From NCBI RefSeq assembly GCF_019805165.1, contig NZ_RWIJ01000029.1, positions 1-64,000 of the forward strand: a DNA stretch of 64,000 nucleotides. Reading direction: 5' to 3'. Below are positions 25,772 through 35,151 of this stretch, in pieces. The position numbers and the translations under genes are program-made. This DNA is from Azospirillum sp. 412522. GTDB lineage: Bacteria; Pseudomonadota; Alphaproteobacteria; Azospirillales; Azospirillaceae. Numbering within the stretch: the stretch's first letter is position 1; every line of letters begins with the position of its first letter. The notes under the pieces were generated by a model. That model searched no databases. It saw only the letters and a program-made list of their open reading frames with translations, and was not told where the DNA came from.

Positions 25772-26328
25772 GGAACGCCGCCGAGCCGGTTGAACAACAG
25801 GGCGCCGCGCCGTGCGTACAGCAGCCCGGAGAGCACCGTCGTCACCGTGCAGGCGTACACCAGAAGCTCGACCAGTTCCCACCCGTACAGGTGGAAGTCC
25901 GGAAGGCCCAGAGCCGGCGGAGCCAGCACCGCGGCAGCCAGCGCGATCTGCACCACCGTGTTCACCTTGCTGATGTAGAGCGGCTGCATCGCCAGCGTCT
26001 CCTTCAGCGTGAACAGCAGGATGACGCCGCCGATGATCATGATGTCGCGGAACACCACCATCATCGCCAGCCACAGCGGGATCGCGCCGACCCAGGCCAG
26101 CGCGACGTACACCCCGACGATCAGTGCCTTGTCGGCCAGCGGATCGAGATAGCCGCCCAGCACCGTACGCGCGCGGAACATGCGGGCGATGGCGCCGTCG
26201 AGCGCATCGGACAGGCCGGCGGCGACGAAGAGGGCGAAGGCCCACTCCATCCTGCCGGTCAGGATCATGTACATCGCGGCCGGAACCGCCACGATGCGCA
26301 GGAACGTGATGATGTTGGGAACGCTCAC
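25768..26328 (-). CDS. CDP-alcohol phosphatidyltransferase
   Basis: A 186-residue integral membrane enzyme. SVPNIITFLRIVAVPAAMYM opens the first helix. The catalytic CDP-alcohol motif D(x)2DGx2ARx7-8Gx3Dx3D is visible as GLSDALDGAIARMFRA followed by GGYLDPLADK near residues 38-65. It transfers a phosphatidyl group from CDP-diacylglycerol to an alcohol; glycerol-3-phosphate (PgsA-like) is the most common acceptor but is not proven here. Start GTG (26328) overlaps the preceding stop, and its own stop overlaps the next start. Confidence 0.87.
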   Translation of the reverse strand: MSVPNIITFLRIVAVPAAMYMILTGRMEWAFALFVAAGLSDALDGAIARMFRARTVLGGYLDPLADKALIVGVYVALAWVGAIPLWLAMMVVFRDIMIIGGVILLFTLKETLAMQPLYISKVNTVVQIALAAAVLAPPALGLPDFHLYGWELVELLVYACTVTTVLSGLLYARRGALLFNRLGGVP

Positions 26329-27683
26329 GGTGCGCTCTTCGCCGGCAGCGTGCCCAGGTTGCGCGGCGGAGCGCCCATGCCGCCGGTGCCGCCCGCGTCC
26401 ATCGGCGCCGACGGTGCCAGCGATGCCGGCGAGGCCATCGGCGTGGCGGCGGACGGGACGGCTCCGGCCGACCCGGCACCCGAGCCGCGCGGCAGCAGCG
26501 TCAGCTGCCAATCGGCGGACTGCACCGGCAACGGCGCGCCCGGATATCCGGCGACCGCAGGGGAGGCGTGCGCGAATCCCAGATCCTGGCGGGCGAGCGC
26601 CTGGGCCAGCTGCTCGGGAGCGCCGCGATAGGTCAGAGTGATCAAAGCCTCGCTGCGGCTGATCGACATCAGGGTGCTGCGGCTCACCGCGTTGACGGCG
26701 GACAACCGCTTGCGCGTCTCCACCCAATCGTTCACCGCGGTCAGCGGCACGCGGACCAGCGTGTTCTGCTCCGGCCCGGTGGCGGCGGTGTGCTCGCGCT
26801 TCCAGGAATCGTCCAGCTGGGTGCCGACCGCCGCGACGGCGCGGTTCAGCAGTTCGTCGGCGGTGCCGCCGCCCTTCACCTGCACCATCTGGTTCTCGCG
26901 GGTGCCGTCCAGGCCGTAGCGGGTGACGTCGACCGCCAGTCCGCGCGCTGGATCCGGGCCATTCGCCGGCAAGTCGGTGCGGGCGACCACCACGCCGCCG
27001 GCCTTGTAGGCCTGGGCGATGCGGGCGAGCGCTTCGGAGTTGCCAGCGACCGCGTCCTCGCCGCTGATCGCCTGGGCGTCGGACAGCTCGCCGTCCGGCA
27101 CCACCAGCGGCACCAGCGACGCGGCGGACTGCCGGGCCTCCCACGCCGCGCGCCAGGGGGTACGGTCCTGCCACAGGATGGTGCGCCCATCGGTCTGCGT
27201 CACCGGCAGGATGACGAAGGGGCGTGACGGCGGCTCGACATATTGGGTGGCACCGCCGCTCTGGCCGAGCGCGTCGCGCACCGCGTTGGGCCGGAAGCGC
27301 ACGGTGATGGCGCCGACATAGCGGCTGGCCGACACCTTCTCCTCGTCGATCTCGAAGCCCTGGACCAGTTTGGCGATCTCGTTGTCCGACAGGCGCGGCG
27401 GGTTGCCGCCACCGGGGACGAGCCGACGGTAAAGCTCCGCCCAGGCCTTGGCCTGCGCCTCGCGGATCGCCTGATCGCGCACGGTGGTCGGGTTGCTGCC
27501 GTTGATGTCGACCCGGACACCGGACACCGCAAAGGGGTCCGCGGCGGATGGCATGGCGGCGGAGGAGGCAGCCGGCGGCGGGGAACCGGTCTGCGCCCCG
27601 GCCGGCCCGGTCATGGTCAGGACCAGAGCGGTGGACATGGCAGCAAGACCGGCGAGGAGCGGCGCGCGGCGGCGGTGGAGCAT
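26325..27683 (-). CDS. DUF2066 protein, exported
   Basis: A 452-residue protein with a signal peptide (LLAGLAAMSTALVLTMTGPA ending in GAQ). The DUF2066 region, about residues 50-330, carries VSGVRVDINGSNPTTVRDQA near its start, then AWAELYRRLVP and FVILPVTQTDGRTILWQDRT. The last 100 residues are Ala/Ser/Pro-rich. Function is unknown, but the gene is commonly found upstream of the CDP-alcohol transferase, permease and hda trio in Rhodospirillales-type genomes. The ATG at 27683 has a GGAAGG site; upstream in-frame Mets lack one. It is divergent from purM with a 97-bp gap. Confidence 0.82.
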   Translation of the reverse strand: MLHRRRAPLLAGLAAMSTALVLTMTGPAGAQTGSPPPAASSAAMPSAADPFAVSGVRVDINGSNPTTVRDQAIREAQAKAWAELYRRLVPGGGNPPRLSDNEIAKLVQGFEIDEEKVSASRYVGAITVRFRPNAVRDALGQSGGATQYVEPPSRPFVILPVTQTDGRTILWQDRTPWRAAWEARQSAASLVPLVVPDGELSDAQAISGEDAVAGNSEALARIAQAYKAGGVVVARTDLPANGPDPARGLAVDVTRYGLDGTRENQMVQVKGGGTADELLNRAVAAVGTQLDDSWKREHTAATGPEQNTLVRVPLTAVNDWVETRKRLSAVNAVSRSTLMSISRSEALITLTYRGAPEQLAQALARQDLGFAHASPAVAGYPGAPLPVQSADWQLTLLPRGSGAGSAGAVPSAATPMASPASLAPSAPMDAGGTGGMGAPPRNLGTLPAKSAP

Positions 27684-27780
27684 TGCAAAGCCTTCCGATT
27701 CGAGTATGTTCGGCCCGAGCCCAAGGCCCGGTATATAGCTCAGCCCAAGCGAGGATACCATCAGCACCCAGTCCTATAAC

Positions 27781-28842
27781 ATGTCCGACGCCTACAAGCA
27801 GGCCGGTGTGGACATCGATGCGGGCAACGCGCTTGTCGAAGCGATCAAGCCCCTTGCCCGCTCCACCGCGCGTTCAGGTTCCGACGCGGGCCTGGGCGGT
27901 TTCGGCGCGCTGTTCGATCTGCGCGCCGCCGGCTACCAGGATCCGCTTCTGGTCGCGACGACCGACGGCGTCGGCACCAAGCTGAAGGTGGCGATTCTCG
28001 CCAACCGTCACGACACGGTCGGCATCGACCTCGTCGCCATGTGCGTCAACGATCTGGTGGTCCAGGGCGCCGAGCCGCTGCTGTTCCTGGATTACTACGC
28101 CACCGGCAAGCTCGACGTCGCCGCCGGCCGGGATATCGTCGCCGGAATCGCCGAAGGGTGCCGTCAGGCCGGCTGCGCGCTGGTCGGCGGCGAGACCGCC
28201 GAGATGCCGGGCATGTATTCCGAAGGCGATTACGACCTCGCAGGCTTCTCCGTCGGTGCGGTGGAACGCCAGCATGCCCTGACCGGTTCCGCTGTCCAAG
28301 CCGGCGACGTGGTCCTCGGCCTCGCGTCGACCGGGGTGCATTCCAACGGCTACTCGCTGGTGCGCAAGCTGGTCGAGAAATCGGGCCTCGGCTACGACTC
28401 CGCCTGCCCGTGGGACGCGTCGAAGACACTGGGCGAAGCTCTGCTGACCCCGACCCGCATCTATGTGAAGAGCACGCTGAAGGCGGTGCGCGCCGGCACG
28501 GTCCGTGCCATGGCACACATCACCGGCGGCGGCCTGATCGAAAACATTCCGCGCGTCCTGCCGGACGGGCTGGGTGTCGTTCTCGATGCCTCGGCTTGGA
28601 CCCTGCCCCCCGTCTTCTCCTGGCTGATGAAGACCGGCGGCATCGCTCCGTACGAGATGGCGCGAACCTTCAACGTCGGCCTCGGCATGGTCGTCGTGGT
28701 TCCGGCCGACAAGGCCGCCGAGGCCATCGACATCCTGCGCGAGGGCGGCGAGACGGTCTTCACCGTCGGCACCGTCACCGCTCTGAAGGACGGCGACGCC
28801 CGCGTGACCGTCACTGGCATGGACGCGGCCTGGACCGCGTAA
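27781..28842 (+). CDS. purM: Phosphoribosylformylglycinamidine cyclo-ligase
   Basis: A 353-residue AIR synthetase that closes the imidazole ring in purine synthesis, using ATP. Signatures include DAYKQAGVDIDAGNALVEAI at the N-terminus, GLGGFGALFDL, TDGVGTKLKVA, VGIDLVAMCVNDLVVQGAEP and the CALVGGETAEMPGMY motif. Length is normal for PurM. The start ATG is unambiguous. It lies 22 bp upstream of purN, the usual alphaproteobacterial purMN order. Confidence 0.96.
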   Translation: MSDAYKQAGVDIDAGNALVEAIKPLARSTARSGSDAGLGGFGALFDLRAAGYQDPLLVATTDGVGTKLKVAILANRHDTVGIDLVAMCVNDLVVQGAEPLLFLDYYATGKLDVAAGRDIVAGIAEGCRQAGCALVGGETAEMPGMYSEGDYDLAGFSVGAVERQHALTGSAVQAGDVVLGLASTGVHSNGYSLVRKLVEKSGLGYDSACPWDASKTLGEALLTPTRIYVKSTLKAVRAGTVRAMAHITGGGLIENIPRVLPDGLGVVLDASAWTLPPVFSWLMKTGGIAPYEMARTFNVGLGMVVVVPADKAAEAIDILREGGETVFTVGTVTALKDGDARVTVTGMDAAWTA

Positions 28843-28864
28843 AGGACGCCTCAAGGATTTGTTG

Positions 28865-29518
28865 ATGAGCAAGTTGAAGCTCGGCGTCCTGATCTCGGGG
28901 CGCGGCAGCAATCTGCAGGCGTTGATCGACGCCTGCGCCGCGCCGGATTTCCCGGCCGAGATCGCGCTGGTGCTGTCCAACAAGGCCGATGCCTTCGGTC
29001 TTGAGCGTGCGTCCGGGGCCGGGATCGCCACCGCGGTGGTCAACCACCGCGACTTTCCCGGCGACAAGCCGGCCTTCGAGGCGGCGATGGATGCTGCCCT
29101 GCGCGAGACCGGTGTCGAGCTTGTCTGTCTTGCCGGATTCATGCGCCTGCTGTCGCCCTGGTTCGTCGGACAATGGCACAACGCGCTCATCAACATCCAC
29201 CCGTCCCTGCTGCCCTCGTTCAAGGGCCTGGACACCCATGAGCGGGCGCTGGCGGCCGGCGTCCGTTTCCATGGCTGCACGGTTCATTACGTGCGTCCGG
29301 AAATGGACGAGGGTCCGATCATCGCCCAGGCCGCGGTTCCGGTCCTGCCGAGCGACGATGCCCACAGCCTGGCCGACCGCGTCCTTGAGTCGGAACACAA
29401 GCTCTATCCGCATGCCGTCCGGCTGATCGCCGAGGGCCGAGCCCGAGTCGATGGCGATCTGGTGCGGATCGACGGTCCGGTTCAGGACCTTGCAGCCTCG
29501 GTGAACCCGCCGCTCTAG
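28865..29518 (+). CDS. purN: Phosphoribosylglycinamide formyltransferase
   Basis: A 217-residue enzyme that formylates GAR with 10-formyltetrahydrofolate. KLGVLISGRGSNLQALIDAC is the N-terminal phosphate-binding strand. The active-site block LAGFMRLLSPWFVGQWHNAL, then INIHPSLLPSFKGLDTHERA, carries the Asn and His residues, and the downstream GCTVHYVRPEMDEGPIIAQA supplies the Asp. The ATG at 28865 is preferred over an in-frame codon 6 nt upstream because AAGGA lies 7 nt before it. Confidence 0.95.
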   Translation: MSKLKLGVLISGRGSNLQALIDACAAPDFPAEIALVLSNKADAFGLERASGAGIATAVVNHRDFPGDKPAFEAAMDAALRETGVELVCLAGFMRLLSPWFVGQWHNALINIHPSLLPSFKGLDTHERALAAGVRFHGCTVHYVRPEMDEGPIIAQAAVPVLPSDDAHSLADRVLESEHKLYPHAVRLIAEGRARVDGDLVRIDGPVQDLAASVNPPL

Positions 29519-29642
29519 GGCCGCGCACCTTCCGATCAACACCCTTCCGGCATGGTTGACGGTTCCACTCGGAATCTGTTGCGTTTCTGCGCGTCCGCGT
29601 CAAAATTCGCGGGCAGAAGAAACTGTTGGAGGGTTGATCGAT

Positions 29643-29786
29643 ATGGCGGCCGTGAGTCCGAACCCGGTCAGTGCGGAGACCGTCCGCTCACATCAGGCGA
29701 CCTGGATCGCCTTCACCAAATTCATGAAGCTCAGCATCGCCGGGGTCGTCGCAGTGCTCGTGCTGCTGGCGATCTTCACGCTGTAG
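29643..29786 (+). CDS. aa3-type cytochrome c oxidase subunit IV-like peptide
   Basis: A 47-residue peptide with a polar front half (SAETVRSHQATWIAFTKFMK) and one membrane helix (LSIAGVVAVLVLLAIFTL), the pattern of the bacterial aa3-oxidase subunit IV family. This subunit packs beside subunits I-III without cofactors. GGAGG lies about 10 nt before the ATG. The oxidase core genes are not nearby; in many alphaproteobacteria this small gene is separate from them. Confidence 0.8.
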   Translation: MAAVSPNPVSAETVRSHQATWIAFTKFMKLSIAGVVAVLVLLAIFTL

Positions 29787-29795
29787 CGGACGGAT

Positions 29796-29828
29796 GGGGA
29801 GGGGGCACGTAACGAAGCCCCCCTCCCC
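29796..29828. terminator. Bidirectional hairpin between subunit IV gene and valS
   Basis: GGGGAGGGGGC pairs with GCCCCCCTCCCC around a 10-nt loop, between the convergent ends of the small membrane-protein gene and valS. No long T-run is present. Confidence 0.55.
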
Positions 29829-29834
29829 TACACA

Positions 29835-32483
29835 TCACCCCGCCAGCATCTCCAGCGCCTTCTGCAGCTTGTCGCGGGCCTGGTCGGCAGCCTCGCGACG
29901 GTCGCGCTGCTCCTCGATCACCTCTTCCGGAGCCTTGGCGACGAACTGCTCGTTCGACAGCTTGGCGTCGATCTTCTTGATCTCGCCCGCCAGCTTGTCG
30001 ATCTCCTTGGACAGGCGCGCCTTCTCCTTGTCGAGATCCACGATGCCTTCCAGCGGCAGCACCAGCGTGGTCTCGTCCAACACCGCCTGAACACTGCTCT
30101 TGGGAACCTCGCCCTGAAGCGGCTCGACACTCGCCAAGCGGGCCATGCGCAGGATCAGGTCGCGGTGGGTCTCCAGCCGCTTCAGGGTGACCGCGTTCGG
30201 GTCCTTCAGCTTCAGCTCGATCTGCGCCGCCGGCGGGACGTTCATCTCCGACCGCATCGAGCGGACCGAGGTGATCAGCCGCACCACCCAATCCATCTCG
30301 TCGCGCGAAGCAGGATCGACAATGTCGGCGGCGAACTCCGGCCACTCGGCCGAGATCAGGCGGTTGCCGCGGACCGGCGAAAGCTGTTCCCAAAGCTCTT
30401 CGGTGATGAAGGGCATCAGCGGGTGCAGAATATGCAGGATCTGGTCGAGCACCCAGGCGGTTGTCGCCCGCGTCTCCACCTTCGCCGCCTCGTCCGTGCC
30501 GGCAAGGATAGGCTTGGTGAACTCCATGTACCAGTCGCAGAAGGTGCCCCAGGTGAACTGGTAGGCGGCGCCGGCGGCCTCGTTGAACTTATAGGTGTCG
30601 ACCGACTCGGCGACCTTCCTCGCCGCATCGGCCAGCGCCCCGACGATCCATCGGTTGACCGTCTGGGTCAGGCCGACCGGCTTGTAGCCGGCGACCGGCT
30701 CGCAGCCGTTCATCTGGCAATAGCGGGCGGCGTTCCACAGTTTGGTGGCGAAGTTGCGATAGCCCTCGACCCGGTTCACCGCCAGCTTGATGTCGCGGCC
30801 CTGCGCCGCCATCGCCGACAGGGTGAAGCGCAGCGCATCGGTGCCGTACTGGTCGATGATCTCAAGCGGATCGATGACGTTGCCCTTCGACTTCGACATC
30901 TTCTGGCCCTTCTCGTCGCGGACAAGGGCGTGGATGTAGACGGTGCGGAAGGGCACGTCCTTCATGAAGTGCAGGCCCATCATCATCATCCGGGCAACCC
31001 AGAAGAAGATGATGTCAAAGCCGGTCACCAGCACATCGGTCGGGTAATAGCGGTCCAGTTCCGGCGTCTGGTCAGGCCAGCCGAGCGTCGAGAAAGGCCA
31101 CAGCGCCGACGAGAACCACGTGTCGAGCACATCGGCATCGCGCGTCAGCTCGACATCTCTGCCGTAATGCACCTTCGCGGCGGCGCGCGCCTCGTCCTCG
31201 GTCTCCTCGACGAAGAAGGTGCCGTCCGGGCCGTACCAAGCGGGAATCTGATGGCCCCACCAGATCTGGCGGCTGATGCACCAGGGCTGGATGTTGCGCA
31301 TCCACTCGAAATAGGTGTTCTCCCACTGCTTGGGCACGAATACCGTCTTGCCGGTCTCCACCGCCTCGATGGCCGGCTTGGCCAGAGTCGCGGCGTCGAC
31401 ATACCACTGGTCGGTCAACCACGGCTCGATGGCGACGCCGGAGCGGTCGCCGTGCGGGACCATGTGGGTGTGCGGCTCGATCTTCTCCAGAAGCTCCAGC
31501 GCTTCCAGCTCGGCGACGATCTTCTTGCGCGCCTCGTAGCGATCCAGCCCGCGATAGGCCTCGGGAACATTGTCGTTCAGCCGGGCGTCGCGATCCATGA
31601 TGTTGATCTGCTCGAGCCCACAGCGCCTGCCAACCTCGAAGTCGTTGAAGTCGTGGGCTGGCGTGATCTTCACGGCACCCGAACCGGTCTCCGGATCGGC
31701 ATATTCGTCGCCGACGATCGGGATCAGCCGGCCGACCAGCGGCAGGCGGACCATCTTGCCGATCAGATCCTTGTACCGCTCATCCTCCGGATGGACCGCG
31801 ACGCCGGTGTCGCCCAGCATGGTCTCCGGCCGGGTGGTGGCGACCACGATGAAGCGCCCCTCCTCCCCGTCGATCGGATAGCGGAAGTGCCAGAGGTTGC
31901 CCTTGACCTCCTTCTGCTCGACCTCAAGGTCGGAGATGGCGGTGTGCAGCTTCGGATCCCAGTTGACCAGCCGCTTGTCCTTGTAGATCAGGCCCTGGCG
32001 GTGCAGTTCCACGAACACCTTCCGGACGGCGCGGCTCAGCCCCTCGTCCATGGTGAAGCGTTCGCGCGGCCAGTCGGGCGAGGCGCCCAGCCGGCGCAGC
32101 TGGCGGGTGATCGTGCCGCCCGATTCGGCCTTCCATTCCCACACCTTGTCGATGAAGGCGTCGCGGCCGAAATCGTGGCGGGTCTTGCCGTCCTTCGCCA
32201 GGTTGCGCTCCACCACCATCTGGGTGGCGATGCCGGCATGGTCGGTGCCGGGCTGCCACAGGGCATCGCGGCCGCGCATGCGGTTGTAGCGGGTCAGCAC
32301 GTCCTGGATGGTGAAGGTCAGCGCATGGCCCATGTGCAGGCTGCCGGTGACGTTCGGCGGCGGCATCATGATGGTGTAGGGCTTGCCGTTCCCCTGCGGC
32401 TGGGCGCCGAAGGCGCCCGACTCCTCCCACAGGCGGTAGTGCTTCTCCTCGACCTCGGCGGGCCGGTACGTCTTTTCCAACAT
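29835..32483 (-). CDS. valS: Valyl-tRNA synthetase
   Basis: An 882-residue class I aminoacyl-tRNA synthetase. The HIGH motif is PPPNVTGSLHMGHALTFTIQ near residue 50, and KMSKSKGNVIDPLEI is the KMSKS loop. The editing domain lies between. A C-terminal coiled-coil arm (LDKEKARLSKEIDKLAGEIK) completes the normal layout. The ATG at 32483 is chosen over GTG codons just upstream. It charges tRNA-Val and clears mis-charged threonine. It follows popZ in the same direction with a 53-bp gap. Confidence 0.96.
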   Translation of the reverse strand: MLEKTYRPAEVEEKHYRLWEESGAFGAQPQGNGKPYTIMMPPPNVTGSLHMGHALTFTIQDVLTRYNRMRGRDALWQPGTDHAGIATQMVVERNLAKDGKTRHDFGRDAFIDKVWEWKAESGGTITRQLRRLGASPDWPRERFTMDEGLSRAVRKVFVELHRQGLIYKDKRLVNWDPKLHTAISDLEVEQKEVKGNLWHFRYPIDGEEGRFIVVATTRPETMLGDTGVAVHPEDERYKDLIGKMVRLPLVGRLIPIVGDEYADPETGSGAVKITPAHDFNDFEVGRRCGLEQINIMDRDARLNDNVPEAYRGLDRYEARKKIVAELEALELLEKIEPHTHMVPHGDRSGVAIEPWLTDQWYVDAATLAKPAIEAVETGKTVFVPKQWENTYFEWMRNIQPWCISRQIWWGHQIPAWYGPDGTFFVEETEDEARAAAKVHYGRDVELTRDADVLDTWFSSALWPFSTLGWPDQTPELDRYYPTDVLVTGFDIIFFWVARMMMMGLHFMKDVPFRTVYIHALVRDEKGQKMSKSKGNVIDPLEIIDQYGTDALRFTLSAMAAQGRDIKLAVNRVEGYRNFATKLWNAARYCQMNGCEPVAGYKPVGLTQTVNRWIVGALADAARKVAESVDTYKFNEAAGAAYQFTWGTFCDWYMEFTKPILAGTDEAAKVETRATTAWVLDQILHILHPLMPFITEELWEQLSPVRGNRLISAEWPEFAADIVDPASRDEMDWVVRLITSVRSMRSEMNVPPAAQIELKLKDPNAVTLKRLETHRDLILRMARLASVEPLQGEVPKSSVQAVLDETTLVLPLEGIVDLDKEKARLSKEIDKLAGEIKKIDAKLSNEQFVAKAPEEVIEEQRDRREAADQARDKLQKALEMLAG

Positions 32484-32536
32484 CACCACGAACTTTCGCT
32501 AGAAACGTCTCAACCGGGACTCAAAGATAGGCAGGA

Positions 32537-33220
32537 TCAGAACTTCTGCGACCGCCGGATCATCCGGTCGATCTCCTGCTGTACGAGCCGTTCGACCACC
32601 GTCGGCAGATTCTCGTCCAACCATTCCTTCAACAGCGGCTTCAGCAGTTCCCGCACGACCTCCTCCACAGTACGGATGCCGATCGGCATCGGACCGATGG
32701 ACAGGTCGTCGCCAAGCTCGCGCGCCAGATGGGTCAGGTGGTGCGAGGCATCCTCCGCCGTCCGGCGGGAGATCAGCCCATCGTCCGGATCGACCGCACG
32801 GCGACGCGGACGCGGCGGGGGCGGCGGTTCATCATCCTCGAAATCGTCGAAGGCCGGCATCGGCCGCCTGGCGGCGGGACGCGGCGGCGGCATCGGTTCG
32901 GGGTCCGGCTCCTGCCAGCGCGGCGTCGGCGGGGGCGACGGCTCCGGAAACGCCGGTTCCTCCGGCCATGGATCGGGATCCGGCTGACCGAAGTCGGGTG
33001 CCGGCTCATCCTCCACCATCTGGGTCAATTCCAGGACGTCGTCATCCTCGTCCACCGGCGGGGGTGGCGGGGGCGGCGGCGGAGGAGGGGGAGGTGGCGG
33101 AGGAGGCGGCGAAGGCGCCTGGGCTTCCGACTTGGCCGGCTCGCCGTCCTCGGAAATGATTCGCCTGATGGAGGCGAGGATTTCCTCCATCGAAGGTTCT
33201 TGCTGGCCCTTATCGCTCAT
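32537..33220 (-). CDS. popZ: Polar organising protein PopZ (DUF2497)
   Basis: A 227-residue protein with PopZ architecture. The N-terminal hub-binding helix is EPSMEEILASIRRIISEDGE at residues 8-27. A long acidic and proline-rich linker follows, with about 18 consecutive prolines near residues 41-58. The C-terminal oligomerisation helices include IRTVEEVVRELLKPLLKEWL and DENLPTVVERLVQQEIDRMI. In Caulobacter PopZ forms a polar microdomain that anchors ParB-parS and client proteins. The ATG at 33220 is used because MSDKGQQEPSMEEIL is the common start. It lies between tolC and valS. Confidence 0.88.
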   Translation of the reverse strand: MSDKGQQEPSMEEILASIRRIISEDGEPAKSEAQAPSPPPPPPPPPPPPPPPPPPVDEDDDVLELTQMVEDEPAPDFGQPDPDPWPEEPAFPEPSPPPTPRWQEPDPEPMPPPRPAARRPMPAFDDFEDDEPPPPPRPRRRAVDPDDGLISRRTAEDASHHLTHLARELGDDLSIGPMPIGIRTVEEVVRELLKPLLKEWLDENLPTVVERLVQQEIDRMIRRSQKF

Positions 33221-33285
33221 CGTGGCAACCCAAGACGTCAACCTGCCCCAAACCTAGGGCAGGGCCGGCAAAAAAGCCATAATAC

Positions 33286-33311
33286 AAAAACGGCCCGCTT
33301 CCGCGGGCCGT
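33286..33311 (-). terminator. Rho-independent terminator of tolC
   Basis: ACGGCCCGC/GCGGGCCGT-type arms around a TTCC loop are followed on the reverse strand by TTTTTG. It lies 6 bp after the tolC stop, so popZ-valS probably have their own promoter. Confidence 0.85.
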
Positions 33312-33316
33312 CTGGT

Positions 33317-34720
33317 TCATTCGGTCACCGAAGTTCCCAACCACTTGCCCCGCGTCTTGTCGTAATTCGCCTGCGGGTCGTATTTCTGGACCGGCAGGTT
33401 GAGCCGGTCGGCCGTCAACTGTCCGCTGGCCGCCAGAACATTGAAGGCCGCGACCATTTCGTCGTGCTGGGCACGGACGAGGAAGACGCGGGCGTTCAGC
33501 AGTTCCTGTTCCTGGTTCAGCACGTCGAGCACGGTGCGGGATCCGACCTGGGCCTCCTGACGGACACCTTCCAGGGCGATCTGCGCCGCCTTGATCTGCG
33601 CCGTATAGGACTCGATGCTGGCGCGGGCGGTCTGCAGGGCCTGCCAGGCGCTGACCGCCGATTCGGTCACCTGACGGCGGGACTCCTCGATCTGCAGGCG
33701 GGCTTGGTTGGCCGTCTGCTTGGCCTCGCGGACCAGGGCCTCAGGCTGACCGGCCTGATAGAGGGGGATGGTCACCTGGGCGGTGATCTGGGCGCTGTCG
33801 GACCGGTTCAGGTCAATGCCGGAGGAGCGGCCCGGATCGTAGGTGCGGCTGCCGGTGGCCGACAGGTTCACCGAAGGCAGGAGCCGACCATATTGCTGGT
33901 CGACCGCTTCGCGCTGGGCCGCCTCGGTATAGGAGGCCGACAGGACGTTCGGGTTGTTGGCGCGGGCCAGCTCGACCAGCTCGTCGAGGTTCTTCGGCAG
34001 GCGGAAGGCCGGCTTCGGCGCCTTCAGCTCACCCGGCGCGGCACCGACCAGACGCTCGTAGGTGGCGCGGGAGGCGCGCAGCGTGCCTTCGGCCGAAATC
34101 TTCGAGGCGATGGCCGCCGACAGGCGCGACTCGGACTGGCTGACGTCGGTACGGGTGTATTCACCGACGCGGAAGCGGTCGCGGGCGGCGTCCAATTGGC
34201 GGCGCAGCACCTGCTCGTTGTTGGTCTGCAACTGCAGGATGGCCTGGTTCTGGACGATGTCCAGATAGGCTTGCGACGCGGCGAGCAGAACCGACTGTTC
34301 CGAGGCGATCAGAGTGGCGCGTTGCGCCTCGACGAGCCGTTCGGCCCGACGGACCGCCGGGGCGACGGTGGCGTCGTAGATCGGCTGGGTGGCGGTGACG
34401 CCCACGCTTTTGGCATTGGCTTCCGACCCCGTCGAACCGCCATCGAACTTGCTCTCGCCCATGGAGCGCGAGATGCCGGCCGTCACGCGGGCCGTCGGAC
34501 GGTAGCCGGACAGGGCCTGAGGCACGCCTTCGTCGACGGCACGCAGGCGGGCGCGCTGGGCGCCGATCGTCGGGTTGTTGGCATAGGCCTGGGCGAGGGC
34601 CTGTTCCAGGGATTGCGCCTGGGCCGTACCACTGCCGGTCACTGCTGTGCCCATCGTGGCGGTCAGGGTCAGGGCCGTCGCCAGCAGCCAGCGGCGCGCA
34701 AAACGGCTTCGCACGGTCAT
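33317..34720 (-). CDS. tolC: TolC-family outer membrane channel protein
   Basis: A 467-residue TolC homologue with a signal peptide (RRWLLATALTLTATMGTAVT, ending in AQAQ). Two tandem outer-membrane-efflux repeats follow, with the usual SLEQALAQAYANNPTIGAQR opening and NSNLNA-like second repeat (ARANNPNVLSASYTEAAQRE). Trimers form the exit duct for type I secretion and RND pumps. The second repeat ends with VLNQEQELLNARVFLVRAQH, a TolC hallmark. AAGG precedes the ATG. It is 2 bp downstream of the rhodanese gene, so the two are co-transcribed. Confidence 0.9.
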   Translation of the reverse strand: MTVRSRFARRWLLATALTLTATMGTAVTGSGTAQAQSLEQALAQAYANNPTIGAQRARLRAVDEGVPQALSGYRPTARVTAGISRSMGESKFDGGSTGSEANAKSVGVTATQPIYDATVAPAVRRAERLVEAQRATLIASEQSVLLAASQAYLDIVQNQAILQLQTNNEQVLRRQLDAARDRFRVGEYTRTDVSQSESRLSAAIASKISAEGTLRASRATYERLVGAAPGELKAPKPAFRLPKNLDELVELARANNPNVLSASYTEAAQREAVDQQYGRLLPSVNLSATGSRTYDPGRSSGIDLNRSDSAQITAQVTIPLYQAGQPEALVREAKQTANQARLQIEESRRQVTESAVSAWQALQTARASIESYTAQIKAAQIALEGVRQEAQVGSRTVLDVLNQEQELLNARVFLVRAQHDEMVAAFNVLAASGQLTADRLNLPVQKYDPQANYDKTRGKWLGTSVTE

Positions 34721-34722
34721 GT

Positions 34723-35049
34723 TCAGTAGACCTTCATGTTCGGGTCGATTCGGCGCGCCCAGGCATCGACGCCGCCATCCAGGTTGATGGCGCGGTCGAA
34801 ACCCTTGGAACGCAGCCACATGGTGACCTGCGCGCTGCGGCCGCCGTGATGACACACGACGACGACATCGCGGTCCTTCGGCAGCTCGTCCACCCGACCG
34901 GGAAGCCCGTTCATCGGAATGTGCAGGCTGCCGTCGATGGCGCACAGCGCAAACTCCCACGGTTCGCGCACGTCGAGGACAACCGGGCCGTCGCCGGCCT
35001 TGCGGCGGCGGTCCAGTTCTTCCACCTCGATCTCAAACGGTGCGGCCAT
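34723..35049 (-). CDS. Rhodanese-like sulfurtransferase domain protein
   Basis: A 108-residue single rhodanese domain. The substrate loop VVVVCHHGGRSAQVTMWL holds the catalytic Cys near residue 68. LDVREPWEFALCAIDGSLHI is the CH2A box. Such single-domain proteins move sulfane sulfur in the cytoplasm (GlpE-like). It lies 102 bp after pcm and 2 bp before tolC; a link to TolC function is not clear. Confidence 0.9.
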   Translation of the reverse strand: MAAPFEIEVEELDRRRKAGDGPVVLDVREPWEFALCAIDGSLHIPMNGLPGRVDELPKDRDVVVVCHHGGRSAQVTMWLRSKGFDRAINLDGGVDAWARRIDPNMKVY

Positions 35050-35151
35050 GGGAGCTCACTTTCGTGCAAGGGCGACGGCGACGGTAGCGCAGAACCACGC
35101 GGAGGTAAACTGCACGGTTCAGTTCAAGGCCTGTCCGACCGGCGATTCCGA

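Noticed and set aside
27684..27780. A purine riboswitch before purM
   Set aside because: The 97-bp divergent gap shows no riboswitch-like core, and no paired-arm structure of suitable size.
30165..32987. A 940-codon open frame antisense to valS and popZ
   Set aside because: Antisense open frames are common in GC-rich genes. It has no start signal and no protein similarity, and its C-terminal Ser/Gly tracts mirror the popZ proline tract.
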